Source of the DNA: Candidatus Aminicenantota bacterium
GTDB lineage: Bacteria; Acidobacteriota; Aminicenantia; Aminicenantales; Aminicenantaceae
Assembly (NCBI GenBank): GCA_016783445.1
Contig: JADHWO010000008.1
Span: 1 to 58,778 of the forward strand
Direction of reading: 5' to 3'
DNA: 58,778 bases
Positions 7,628 to 16,731 of the stretch are shown here, piece by piece. The notes beneath the pieces are model-generated. The model did not search any database and was not told the DNA's origin. It saw nothing but the letters and a program-made list of their open reading frames with translations. The number at the start of each line of letters is the position of its first letter. The first letter of the stretch is position 1. A program made the position numbers and the translations under genes.

Positions 7628-9541
7628 ATGGATGAATTTGATACCTCAGAATTAGACAAAATCAGAGCAGAAGTTTCAGAGTCCCAGATGAAACAAAAAA
7701 CCTGCATCACTATTTGTGGGGGTACTGGCTGCCATGCCTATGGCTGTTTAAAAGTTGCTGAAGCTTTTAAGGAAGAAATAAAAAGACAAAATCTTCAAAA
7801 TAAAGTTGATGTAAGAACTACTGGCTGCCACGGCTTTTGCGAAAGAGGACCGATTGTTGTCATCCAGCCCGAGGGGATTTTCTATCAGAGGATCCAACTC
7901 AATGATATTAAAGAAGTCATCTCTGAAACGATTATCAATAAGAAAATTTTAGACAGACTCCTCTATATTGATCCAAGAACAGAGGAGAAAATTGTATATG
8001 AAAAAGATGTTCCTTTTTATAAAAAACAGGAACGGATTATTTTTGGGAATAATGGCTTCATCGATCCCACTGATATCAAAGATTATATAGCTTTAGATGG
8101 ATTTAAGGCTCTCGTAAAAGTCCTTTTTGATATGACTTCAGAAGAAGTCATTGATGAGATTAAGGCTTCTGGTCTGAGAGGAAGAGGGGGAGCAGGTTTC
8201 CCGACAGGGAAAAAATGGGAAATTTGTCGTAAAGAAAATTCTGAAAAGAAATATATCATTTGTAATGCGGACGAAGGAGATCCGGGAGCCTATATGGACC
8301 GCAGTCTCTTAGAAGGCAATCCTTGTTGTGTTATAGAGGGTATGATCATTGGGGCCTATGCTATAGGGGCTTCCCAAGGCTTTATTTATGTCCGGATGGA
8401 ATATCCCCTTGCTGTAAAAAATGTGACATTAGCAATTGAGCAGGCAAAAAAACTCGGTTTGCTTGGCAAATCTATTCTTGGATCTGAATTTCAATTTGAT
8501 ATTCATATTTTCAAAGGAGCAGGGGCTTTTGTTTCAGGGGAAGAGACGTCTTTGATGGCATCTATAGAAGGAAGGAGAGCCTTTCCCAGGCAGAGACCTC
8601 CTTTTCCTGCCCAAGAAGGTCTATGGGGGAAACCTACAAATATCAATAATGTTGAGACATGGGCTAATGTCCCCTTGATAATTAATAAAGGAGCTGAATG
8701 GTATTCTCAGATAGGAACAAAGAAGAGCAAAGGAACAAAAATATTCTCTCTGGTAGGGAAGATAAACAACACAGGTTTAGTAGAAGTGCCTATGGGCATT
8801 AAGCTGAAAGAGATAATCTATGATATCGGTGGGGGCATAAAAGATAATAAAAAATTCAAAGCTGTCCAGACCGGAGGGCCTTCAGGAGGATGTATTCCTG
8901 CTGACAAGCTTGACCTTCCGATTGACTTTGACACATTAACTAAAGCCGGCTCAATGATGGGTTCTGGCGGAATGATTGTAGTGGATGAAGATACCTGCAT
9001 GGTAGATATTGCTCGATATTTTCTTGAGTTTTCTCAAGAAGAATCTTGTGGCAAGTGTGTCCCTTGCCGTGTTGGAACAAAGCAGCTTGTGGAGATTTTA
9101 ACGCATATTACCCGGGGTGAAGGAGTAGAAGAAGATATAAAGAAGCTTAAGGATTTGGCAAAGTCAGTAAAGGAAGGTTCCCTTTGTGGATTGGGACAAA
9201 CTGCGCCTAATCCAGTGCTGACAACCATCCGTTATTTCAGAGATGAATATGAAGCTCATATCAAGGAAAAGAGCTGTCCGGCCCTCGTTTGTAAAGATTT
9301 GATAGTTTATAACATAGAGCCTGAAAAGTGTGTTGGGTGTCTTTTATGCCTAAAAAGCTGTCCTGTTGGAGCTATAACTGGCGAGAGGAAAAAAGTCCAT
9401 ATAATCAACCAGGAACTGTGTATTAAATGCGGGGTCTGTTTTGAAGTATGTCCTCCAAAAGTTGCGGCTGTTTCAAAATACACAGGGAAAAAAAGAGATA
9501 GAATTTTAAAAAAGGATTTGAAACAAAGAGTTAAAGAATGA
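7628..9541 (+). CDS. NuoF/HydB-like NADH-binding flavoprotein with C-terminal ferredoxin domain
   Basis: NADH/FMN/Fe-S subunit, 637 residues, longer than complex I NuoF. Domain order: N-terminal [2Fe-2S] thioredoxin-like domain (CGGTGCHAYGC near 28, TTGCHGFCERGP near 80), FMN/NADH fold (GLRGRGGAGFPTGKKW near 178, NADEGDPGAYMDR near 211), SLBB region, NuoF [4Fe-4S] site (ESCGKCVPCRVGTKQ near 471), then a 2x[4Fe-4S] ferredoxin domain (CVGCLLCLKSCP near 567, CIKCGVCFEVCPP near 597). This architecture matches HydB/HndC-type subunits of electron-bifurcating hydrogenases and NADP-reducing complexes. The stop overlaps the next ATG (ATGA). Confidence 0.94.
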   Translation: MDEFDTSELDKIRAEVSESQMKQKTCITICGGTGCHAYGCLKVAEAFKEEIKRQNLQNKVDVRTTGCHGFCERGPIVVIQPEGIFYQRIQLNDIKEVISETIINKKILDRLLYIDPRTEEKIVYEKDVPFYKKQERIIFGNNGFIDPTDIKDYIALDGFKALVKVLFDMTSEEVIDEIKASGLRGRGGAGFPTGKKWEICRKENSEKKYIICNADEGDPGAYMDRSLLEGNPCCVIEGMIIGAYAIGASQGFIYVRMEYPLAVKNVTLAIEQAKKLGLLGKSILGSEFQFDIHIFKGAGAFVSGEETSLMASIEGRRAFPRQRPPFPAQEGLWGKPTNINNVETWANVPLIINKGAEWYSQIGTKKSKGTKIFSLVGKINNTGLVEVPMGIKLKEIIYDIGGGIKDNKKFKAVQTGGPSGGCIPADKLDLPIDFDTLTKAGSMMGSGGMIVVDEDTCMVDIARYFLEFSQEESCGKCVPCRVGTKQLVEILTHITRGEGVEEDIKKLKDLAKSVKEGSLCGLGQTAPNPVLTTIRYFRDEYEAHIKEKSCPALVCKDLIVYNIEPEKCVGCLLCLKSCPVGAITGERKKVHIINQELCIKCGVCFEVCPPKVAAVSKYTGKKRDRILKKDLKQRVKE

Positions 9542-12102
9542 AAATAATTATTGACGGAAAAGAGCTTGAAGTAGAAGGTAAAAAGACAATTTTAAATATT
9601 GCCCAGGAAAATGACATCTTTATCCCTTCTCTTTGTGACCATCCCCGTTTAGCTCCTTTTGGCGGTTGCCGGCTTTGTATTGTTGAGATTAAAGGAAGAA
9701 AAAACTATGCTCCTTCATGTTGTACATATGCTGATGACGGTATGGAGATAAAAACAAAAACTCCCCGGCTCCAGAGATTGAGGAGAGAGATTTTAGAGCT
9801 TATACTTTCTGAACATCCTAATGCATGCCTTATCTGCAGTGAGAAAGAGAATTGTGATGACTATAAATCAACCATCCGGAAGGTTGGGGAGACCACAGGG
9901 TGTGTCCTTTGTTCAAACAATGGACGCTGCGAACTTCAGGACATTGTTGAAACTCAACAAATTGAACAGGTGAAATTCCCTTCTTTTTATCGAGATTTTG
10001 AAGTCAAAAAAAGCGACCCTTTCTTTGACCGGAACTATAACCTGTGTATTCTTTGCGGAAGATGTGTAAGGATCTGCCATGAGGTGAGAGGAGCGTCTGC
10101 GATTGCTTTTGTAAACAGAGGATCTCAAACTGTTGTTGGGACAGTGCTTGATTTGCCGCTTCTTGACTCGGGATGTCAGTTTTGCGGAGCCTGTGTGGAT
10201 GTCTGTCCTACAGGAGCTTTAACTGAGAGAGCTATAAAATATGAAATGTTGCCTGAAGAAACAAAAAAATCAGTTTGCCCTCTCTGCAGTGCAGGATGTG
10301 AACTAAAAATAGACCTCATGGGAGGGAAAATATTGGGTTCAAAACCATCCGAGGATGGAGCAGTGAATCGAGGCCAGGCATGTGTTAAAGGACGATTTAT
10401 AATAAGAGATCTTGTCTATAGTCCACGGAGGATTCTTAAACCCTTAATCAGGGCGAATAAAAAGCTGGAAGAAGTCAGCTGGGAAGAGGCACTCGATTTT
10501 GTAACTCGGAGACTGAAAAAATACAAGGGAAAAGAAATCGCTTTGATAACTTCTCCCCAGCTGTCTTGTGAGGATAATTATCTTTTTCAGAAATTTGCTA
10601 GGGAAAGGCTTAAAACAGAAAATATAGGCAGCTCTTATTCCTTTTCTCCCTTGGCAGTCTATCATGAAATGTCTCAAAAAAATCAGCTCGGGCTGGCCTT
10701 AAATTTTAAGATAAGGGATATTTCAAAGGCAAAGGTTATTTTTCTCCTGGGAGAGGATCTTGCTGTCTCTCATCCTTTAATCTGGCTTGAAGTGCTCGAA
10801 GCCGTTAAAAATGGAGCTAAGCTTATTGTGGCCAGCCCCAATGAGCTCCCTCTAAATCGTTTCTCTTCGCTCTGGCTTCAAATTAAACCGGGCTCTGAGT
10901 TCCATTTACTCAGTTTTCTCTCTCGGATCCTTATAGAGAATGGAGGTGCTGGGAGACTTTCCCGGATTGAGGAATTTGATTCTTTCAAAAACTCTCTTAA
11001 TAAACTGGATATATCTCAGGTCTTCGAGATAACAGGTATTACTGAGAAGGAATTAATTAAGACAGCCAGGCTTCTTTTAGAAGAAGAGCCGGCGGCATTT
11101 CTCTTTGGAATGGGATTGACTCAACATCCATGGGGAAGTCAGAATGTAGCGGCGCTCCAGAATTTAGCGCTTCAGACGCAGGCCCAGCTTTTTCCCCTTG
11201 GGCTGGAGAATAACTTAAGAGGTCTGTTCGAAGTAGGGCGGAATTATCCTGACAAAGGATTGGCTTTTAACAAAATTATTCAGGGTGCTTCTTCAGGGGA
11301 TATCAAAGCTCTTTATCTGGCAGGGCCCATGCCTTACCTGAATAAAGCGAAGCTGGAATTTTTAGTACTTCAAGATTGCTATATAAATGAAAATTTTGAA
11401 CTTGCAGATGCTGTTTTACCGGCAACCACTTTTGCAGAGACTGAAGGGACATTCATTAATGAAGAGGGAAGAGTTCAAAGATTTAAGAAGGTTGTTGAAC
11501 CAGTTGGAGATGCTAAACCCGATTGGTGGGTAATCTCTCAATTAGCCTGTAAGATGGGAAATAAAGGATTTAATTATAAGGATGTGTCAGGGATCATGAA
11601 AGAGATGAGCAAGGTTATCCCCGGTTTTTCGAATATTTCATACTTGAAGCTGGAAAACGGCAAAGAGATTTTTATCCGGGACGAGAAAAAAAGGAGAAAG
11701 TCGTTTATCCCTTTAAAAGACAATGGTCCCCTTTATAAAACCAGCAAGAAATACCCTTATCTTTTGTTTGTCGACTACAGTTTGGATTATTACAGAAGTT
11801 TGCCTCTGGGTAGAGAAAGTTTAGGTCTGAGAAAGATCAGAGATTCCAGATGGATTAAGATTTCTCCTGAGGACGCAAAAAAGTTAAAGTTAGACGAAGG
11901 AGAGAGTTTAAGGGTTGAGTCTTCTTCAGGAAGTTTTAATGGCTTCGTTAAGATAATAGAATCCATGCCCAAGGGAACAATAAGTACCAGCCTCCTCTGG
12001 AGCGAAGATTCTGATTTTTCTGCGGTTAGTTTTTTCACAGGCTTTTTTCAGGAAGAAAATGCTTTAGGAATGCTGCCTGTAAAAATTAAAAGAGGAAAGT
12101 GA
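9538..12102 (+). CDS. NuoG-like Fe-S / molybdopterin-oxidoreductase-fold subunit
   Basis: Large subunit of 854 residues. N-terminal [2Fe-2S] ferredoxin (C33, C44, C47, C61 or C62), His/Cys [4Fe-4S] site (H93, C97, C100, C106) followed by a second CxxCx5CELQ block (122-134), 2x[4Fe-4S] (170-180 and 213-223), then the molybdopterin-type Fe4S4 domain (C247, C250, C254, C282) and a long Mopterin fold with a C-terminal dinucleotide-binding-like domain. The catalytic Cys/Sec expected of a formate dehydrogenase is absent; the equivalent stretch reads ENIGSSYSFSP. There is no [FeFe]-hydrogenase H-cluster domain. It therefore looks like a NuoG-type electron conduit rather than a formate dehydrogenase or hydrogenase. 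Confidence 0.88.
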   Translation: MKIIIDGKELEVEGKKTILNIAQENDIFIPSLCDHPRLAPFGGCRLCIVEIKGRKNYAPSCCTYADDGMEIKTKTPRLQRLRREILELILSEHPNACLICSEKENCDDYKSTIRKVGETTGCVLCSNNGRCELQDIVETQQIEQVKFPSFYRDFEVKKSDPFFDRNYNLCILCGRCVRICHEVRGASAIAFVNRGSQTVVGTVLDLPLLDSGCQFCGACVDVCPTGALTERAIKYEMLPEETKKSVCPLCSAGCELKIDLMGGKILGSKPSEDGAVNRGQACVKGRFIIRDLVYSPRRILKPLIRANKKLEEVSWEEALDFVTRRLKKYKGKEIALITSPQLSCEDNYLFQKFARERLKTENIGSSYSFSPLAVYHEMSQKNQLGLALNFKIRDISKAKVIFLLGEDLAVSHPLIWLEVLEAVKNGAKLIVASPNELPLNRFSSLWLQIKPGSEFHLLSFLSRILIENGGAGRLSRIEEFDSFKNSLNKLDISQVFEITGITEKELIKTARLLLEEEPAAFLFGMGLTQHPWGSQNVAALQNLALQTQAQLFPLGLENNLRGLFEVGRNYPDKGLAFNKIIQGASSGDIKALYLAGPMPYLNKAKLEFLVLQDCYINENFELADAVLPATTFAETEGTFINEEGRVQRFKKVVEPVGDAKPDWWVISQLACKMGNKGFNYKDVSGIMKEMSKVIPGFSNISYLKLENGKEIFIRDEKKRRKSFIPLKDNGPLYKTSKKYPYLLFVDYSLDYYRSLPLGRESLGLRKIRDSRWIKISPEDAKKLKLDEGESLRVESSSGSFNGFVKIIESMPKGTISTSLLWSEDSDFSAVSFFTGFFQEENALGMLPVKIKRGK

Positions 12103-12935
12103 TGGCAAAAATTTTGTTGAGAGAACGGTTGGTACCTAATATCCATATTCTCGAAGTTTATTCTCCTGATATAGCACGGAAATGCAAGCCCGGACAGTTT
12201 GTTATCATCATGCCTGATGAACACGGAGAAAGGATTCCGTTGACGATCGCGGATTGGGACAGAAAGAAAGGCTCTGTTACTTCGGTCTTCATGGTCGTGG
12301 GGACTTCTACTCACAAACTTTCTATCCTCAAAGCAGGAGATGAAATTCCTGTTTTTGTGGGTCCTTTAGGCAGGCCGTCTGAAATAAAAAAATATGGAAC
12401 TGTTCTTTGTGCTGGAGGCTGTTTTGGCATTGCTGCCATTTATCCATTAGCCCGCGCTTTAAAAAAGGCAGGAAATAAAGTTATTACAGTATTAGATGTT
12501 AAAGCAAATTATCTTCTTTACTGGGAAGATAAGCTGAGGGCAGAAAGTGACCTCTTGTTTATTTCTGCGCGTGATAGTTTCTACGATTGTAAAGATTATA
12601 TTCCAAGAACTCTCAAGAATATAATGAAAAAGGAATCTGAAATCCACAGAGTCCACTCAATCGGCTGTACTTACTTGATGTCCACCTGCTCTGAGGCCAC
12701 CAAGCCGTATGGAATAAAAACGATAGTCAGCCTTAATCCTATCATGGTGGACGGAACTGGAATGTGTGGAGCATGTCGGGTTACCGTGGATGGAAAGACA
12801 AAATTTGCCTGTGTGGATGGGCCTGATTTTGATGGTCATTTAGTCGACTGGGAAGAGCTTTTCTCCAGGCGTAAATCATATTTTGAGGATGAGATACAGT
12901 CTCTGTGTTACTGGGAAAAAAAGGAATTTCCTTAA
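12102..12935 (+). CDS. NfnA-like FAD/NAD(P)-binding [2Fe-2S] reductase subunit
   Basis: Ferredoxin-NADP+ reductase alpha-type subunit, also annotated as sulfide dehydrogenase or dihydroorotate dehydrogenase electron-transfer-like; 277 residues from ATG 12102, which overlaps the upstream TGA. FAD-binding region RIPLTIADWDR, NAD(P) region GTVLCAGGCFGIAAIYP, and a C-terminal [2Fe-2S] motif DGTGMCGACRVTVDGKTKFA with the following CVDGPDFDGH that marks NfnA. In the NfnAB enzyme this subunit binds NAD(H) and the [2Fe-2S] cluster. AGAGGAAA just upstream serves as ribosome site. Confidence 0.92.
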   Translation: MAKILLRERLVPNIHILEVYSPDIARKCKPGQFVIIMPDEHGERIPLTIADWDRKKGSVTSVFMVVGTSTHKLSILKAGDEIPVFVGPLGRPSEIKKYGTVLCAGGCFGIAAIYPLARALKKAGNKVITVLDVKANYLLYWEDKLRAESDLLFISARDSFYDCKDYIPRTLKNIMKKESEIHRVHSIGCTYLMSTCSEATKPYGIKTIVSLNPIMVDGTGMCGACRVTVDGKTKFACVDGPDFDGHLVDWEELFSRRKSYFEDEIQSLCYWEKKEFP

Positions 12936-12961
12936 AGATTTGGGATATAAAAGAGTAAAAG

Positions 12962-14503
12962 ATGACTGAGAAAAAGGAAATGGCCCCTGAGCTGAAGGAA
13001 GGACTCAAGGCTGAATTCAATAAGGAATGGCGGAAGGAACTGCGGAAATCTCTTCCAGTTAAGGAAAGGACAAAGCTCCGTCGCCAGAAAATGCCGGAGC
13101 GAAAACCTGAAGAGCGGAATGTGGACTTTGATGAAGTTAATCTGGGTTTGGATGCCAGGAAGGCCAAAAAAGAAGCCCAGAGATGCCTGGATTGTGCCAA
13201 TCCTCAATGTGTACTGGGCTGCCCTGTAGGAATTGATATTCCGACTTTTATAAAACTTATAGAGATAGGTGATTTTGCTCAAAGTATTCAGAAGATGAAA
13301 GAGACTAACAGCCTTCCGGCAATCTGTGGTCGTGTATGCCCTCAGGAAACCCAGTGTGAAGAGTTGTGTAATTTGAAGAAGGCAACAGGAACGCCTGTTG
13401 CTATAGGAAATTTGGAGCGGTTTATTGCCGACTATGAGATGAGTCAAGGAGATGTTTACATTCCTCAAATCCCGCCGCCAACTGGGTACAAGGTTGCTAT
13501 TATCGGAGCAGGCCCAGCAGGTTTGACAGTTGCTGGAGAGCTGGCAAAGAAAGGCCACAAAGTGACAATCTTTGAAGCCCTCCATGTTGCCGGAGGAGTT
13601 TTGGCTTATGGAATCCCAGAGTTCAGGTTGCCCAAAAAAAACCTTCAAGCTGAAGTGGATTACCTCAAACGATTGGGAGTCGAGTTAAAAACAAATTTTA
13701 TTGTTGGATTAACAGCAACTCTTGAAGATTTAAGAAATGATGGATTTGACGCTTTTTTTATAGGAACAGGAGCCGGGCTTCCCAATTTTATGAGGGTCCC
13801 CGGTGAAAACCTGATCGGGATTTATTCAGCCAACGAATATTTAACTCGAGTTAATCTGATGAGAGCTTATGATTTCCCCAAATATGATACCCCTGTGTTT
13901 TTAGGAAAGAGAGCTGCTGTTTTAGGCGGTGGCAATGTAGCCATGGATTCTGTTAGAACTGCCAAAAGACTTGGGGCAGAATTAGCTGCTATAGTCTACC
14001 GCCGCTCAAGGATTGAGATGCCGGCAAGAATTGAGGAAGTGCATCATGCAGAAGAAGAGGGCATCGAGTTTCATTTCCTGACTACACCTACAAAATTTAT
14101 CGGAGATGAAAAACATCAGGTTAAAGCCATGGAATGTTTGCGGATGGAGCTTGGAGAGCCTGATTCTTCCGGGAGACGTCGGCCAATTCCTATTGAAGGC
14201 TCGGAATTCATCATGGATGTTGACATGGTTGTTGTTGCAATTGGAAACAGCCCCAATCCTTTGATCCCTCAAACTACACCTCAGCTTAAAGTTGGAAAGT
14301 GGGGAAATGTGGAAGTGGATTGGGATACTATGGCTACAAGTATAGAAGGGGTTTATGCCGGAGGAGATATCATACGGGGTGGTGCCACGGTTATTCTAGC
14401 TATGGGGGATGCCCGCATCGCTGCAGCTGAGATGGATAAATACCTGAATACAAAAAAGAGTAAATTACAAGGTACAAAGAGCAAAAAAAGAAGAGCGAAA
14501 TAA
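12962..14503 (+). CDS. NfnB/GltD-like NADPH-dependent flavoprotein (glutamate synthase small-subunit family)
   Basis: Two [4Fe-4S]-binding regions at the N-terminus (CLDCANPQCVLGCPVGID near 74-91, CGRVCPQETQCEELC near 122) precede an FAD-binding GAGPAGLTVAGELAKKGH motif near 180 and an NAD(P) motif LGGGNVAMDSVRTAKRLGA near 321. Length 513. GltD itself lacks a fitting gltB here, and the adjacent nfnA-like gene makes NfnB (NADH-dependent ferredoxin:NADP+ oxidoreductase, bifurcating) the better reading. A basic, lysine-rich C-terminal tail of about 15 residues follows the conserved fold. Confidence 0.9.
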   Translation: MTEKKEMAPELKEGLKAEFNKEWRKELRKSLPVKERTKLRRQKMPERKPEERNVDFDEVNLGLDARKAKKEAQRCLDCANPQCVLGCPVGIDIPTFIKLIEIGDFAQSIQKMKETNSLPAICGRVCPQETQCEELCNLKKATGTPVAIGNLERFIADYEMSQGDVYIPQIPPPTGYKVAIIGAGPAGLTVAGELAKKGHKVTIFEALHVAGGVLAYGIPEFRLPKKNLQAEVDYLKRLGVELKTNFIVGLTATLEDLRNDGFDAFFIGTGAGLPNFMRVPGENLIGIYSANEYLTRVNLMRAYDFPKYDTPVFLGKRAAVLGGGNVAMDSVRTAKRLGAELAAIVYRRSRIEMPARIEEVHHAEEEGIEFHFLTTPTKFIGDEKHQVKAMECLRMELGEPDSSGRRRPIPIEGSEFIMDVDMVVVAIGNSPNPLIPQTTPQLKVGKWGNVEVDWDTMATSIEGVYAGGDIIRGGATVILAMGDARIAAAEMDKYLNTKKSKLQGTKSKKRRAK

Positions 14504-14649
14504 AATAAACTGGAAGAACTTGAAGTGCAAAAAGGATGTAATTGCGGGCGAAAAAAAAGAGGATGGGAATCTCGCGTGAGGAAATTAACTGAGCAGGCAG
14601 ATGTTTTATATTACTTTCCCATGATTATTTACATGATCGAGAGGATTTA

Positions 14650-15948
14650 ATGAGTTGGGTTGATGATTACAAAAGTAAGCTAATTACTGCGGAAGAAGCT
14701 GTCTCTGTGATTCAAAGCGGCGACCGTGTTTATATCAGCGGAAATGCAGCCACTCCTTACGCCTTGATGAGTGCCTTAGCTTCAAGGAAGGATAAATTGG
14801 AGGATGTTGAACTTGTTCATGTTCTTCTTATGGGAGAAGATCCGCTTTCCAGACCGGGCATGGAAGGTCATTTTCGCCATAATTCTCTGTTTGTTGGTCC
14901 GGCAGACAGAAAGGCAATCAATGAAGGGAGGGCAGATTATGTTCCAATCTTCCTTCACCAAATTCCAAATCTTTTTTATTCAGAACAAATGCCTCTTGAT
15001 GTTGCCTTGCTTCATCTTTCCCCTCCCGATGAGCATGGATTTATGAGCTTAGGAGTTGAAGTGCTGGCTTCCAAGGCAGCAGCGGAAACAGCAAAAATTG
15101 TTATTGCCCAGGTTAATGAGAAGATGCCACGGATTTTAGGGGATTCATTTATCCATGTTTCACGAGTCAATAAAATTGTTGAAGTTTCCGAAGAGCTGCC
15201 TCAGCTTGAGAGAAAACCTTTTACTGAGGTGGAAAGAAAAATAGGGCATTTTATTGCAGACCTCATTGAGGATGGTTCCACTCTGCAGTTGGGTATAGGA
15301 GGAATTCCTGATGCAGTTCTATCCGCTTTAAAAGGCAGGCAAAATTTAGGTATTCATACCGAAATGGTTTCTGACGGAGTAATGGAAGCCATAGAGGAAG
15401 GAATCATAACCGGAGCAAAAAAAACATTTCATCCTTATAAAGTCATATTTACTTTTTTATTGGGTTCTAAGAAACTCTATGATTTTGTCGATAATAATCC
15501 GATGTTCGAAGCCCATCCTACTGACTATACAAATCATCCCTTTAATGTTTCCCGGAATGATAATATGGTTGCTGTCAATTCTGCTATTGAAGTGGATATA
15601 ACAGGACAGGTCTGTTCTGACTCTATCGGTACATATATTTACAGCGGATTTGGTGGGCAGGTTGATTTTATTCGGGGGGCTGCTCATTCAAAAGGGGGCA
15701 AGCCTGTTATTGCGCTTCCCTCTACTGCAAAGAAAAATGAACTCTCCCGGATTGTTCCTTTTCTGAAAAAAGGAGCAGGGATTGTCACAACCAGAGCGGA
15801 TGTCAAATATGTGGTTACAGAATATGGCGTTGCCTATCTCCATGGGAAAAACCTGCAGGAGAGGACAATTGCGTTGATTAATATTGCCCATCCAAAATTC
15901 AGGGAGGATTTAACAAAAGAAGCAAAAGGCAGGTATCTACTTCCTTGA
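14650..15948 (+). CDS. Acetyl-CoA hydrolase/transferase family CoA-transferase (4-hydroxybutyrate CoA-transferase-like)
   Basis: Family I type CoA-transferase, 432 residues. Landmarks are the N-terminal AEEAVSVIQSGDRVYISG, LQLGIGGIPDAVLSAL near 216, IHTEMVSDGVMEA near 235 with the likely catalytic glutamate, and SGFGGQVDFIRGA near 331. AbfT-like enzymes move CoA between acetyl-CoA and a short-chain carboxylate; the acceptor here is unknown. It stands alone behind a 146-base spacer, with GAGAGG before the ATG, and may use products of amino-acid fermentation. Confidence 0.88.
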   Translation: MSWVDDYKSKLITAEEAVSVIQSGDRVYISGNAATPYALMSALASRKDKLEDVELVHVLLMGEDPLSRPGMEGHFRHNSLFVGPADRKAINEGRADYVPIFLHQIPNLFYSEQMPLDVALLHLSPPDEHGFMSLGVEVLASKAAAETAKIVIAQVNEKMPRILGDSFIHVSRVNKIVEVSEELPQLERKPFTEVERKIGHFIADLIEDGSTLQLGIGGIPDAVLSALKGRQNLGIHTEMVSDGVMEAIEEGIITGAKKTFHPYKVIFTFLLGSKKLYDFVDNNPMFEAHPTDYTNHPFNVSRNDNMVAVNSAIEVDITGQVCSDSIGTYIYSGFGGQVDFIRGAAHSKGGKPVIALPSTAKKNELSRIVPFLKKGAGIVTTRADVKYVVTEYGVAYLHGKNLQERTIALINIAHPKFREDLTKEAKGRYLLP

Positions 15949-15965
15949 GAGTCTAATTTACTTTA

Positions 15966-16628
15966 ATGAAACAACCAGATCTATTTCCGACTCAAAAAGG
16001 TCACATTGGAACAGATGAATCGGGAAAAGGGGATTATTTTGGTCCTCTTGTGGTCGCAGGGGTTTTCCTCCCAGACAAACAGCTGAATGTTTTAACAGAA
16101 TTGGGTGTAAAAGACAGTAAAAGACACTCTGATAACCGTGTCCGCGAATTAGCCGATATTTTAAAAAAAGGATACAAACATTCATTAGTCGTTATTGGTC
16201 CTGAAAAGTATAATGAGCTTTACCTGAAGCTGAGAAACCTCAATAAAATACTTGCCTGGGCCCATTCGCGTGCCATTGAGAATATACTGGAAGAAGTGCC
16301 CTGTTCTCTTGTTATTACAGACCAGTTTGGAAATAAATCTTTTGTCCTCAACGCGTTGATGAAGAGAGGGAAAGATGTTGAGCTTGTCCAGAGGCCAAAA
16401 GCTGAGGAGGATCTGGCAGTTGCAGCAGCTTCGATTCTAGCCAGGGCAGAATTCCTGAAACGTCTTTATTTTCTTTCTCAGGATGTAGGAATAAACCTTC
16501 CTAAAGGTGCATCTGCTCTTGTTGAAGAGACAGGATTAAAGCTTGTCAAACTTCAAGGGATTCAGATTCTTGATAAAGTCGTCAAGAAACATTTTAAAAT
16601 CACAAAACGCATTCTGGCTTCCTTATAA
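15966..16628 (+). CDS. rnhC: Ribonuclease HIII, short form
   Basis: Endonuclease that cuts the RNA strand of RNA/DNA hybrids. GTDESGKGDYFGPLVVAG near residue 15 is diagnostic for RNase HIII, with the catalytic Asp and Glu; further acidic residues are in VITDQFGNKS and AEEDLAVAAASILARAEF. At 220 residues it lacks the N-terminal TBP-like substrate-binding domain that makes Bacillus RnhC about 310 residues long. It begins 17 bases after the CoA-transferase stop. Confidence 0.88.
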   Translation: MKQPDLFPTQKGHIGTDESGKGDYFGPLVVAGVFLPDKQLNVLTELGVKDSKRHSDNRVRELADILKKGYKHSLVVIGPEKYNELYLKLRNLNKILAWAHSRAIENILEEVPCSLVITDQFGNKSFVLNALMKRGKDVELVQRPKAEEDLAVAAASILARAEFLKRLYFLSQDVGINLPKGASALVEETGLKLVKLQGIQILDKVVKKHFKITKRILASL

Positions 16629-16731
16629 AACTGTGAACTCAGGCTAGGAAGGCAGAGCTCAAAACTAAAAAATCAAGTGGCTGGAAGATATTTATCGTAA
16701 AAAGCTGAACAAAACAGAATAGCAAGAAATA

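Noticed and set aside
9538-12102. Assignment as NADH-dependent formate dehydrogenase or [FeFe] hydrogenase
   Set aside because: No catalytic Cys/Sec at the Mo ligand position and no H-cluster motifs.
12932-13648. Long minus-strand open frame opposite the NfnB-like gene
   Set aside because: Shadow frame over a clearly conserved plus-strand gene, with no recognisable domain.
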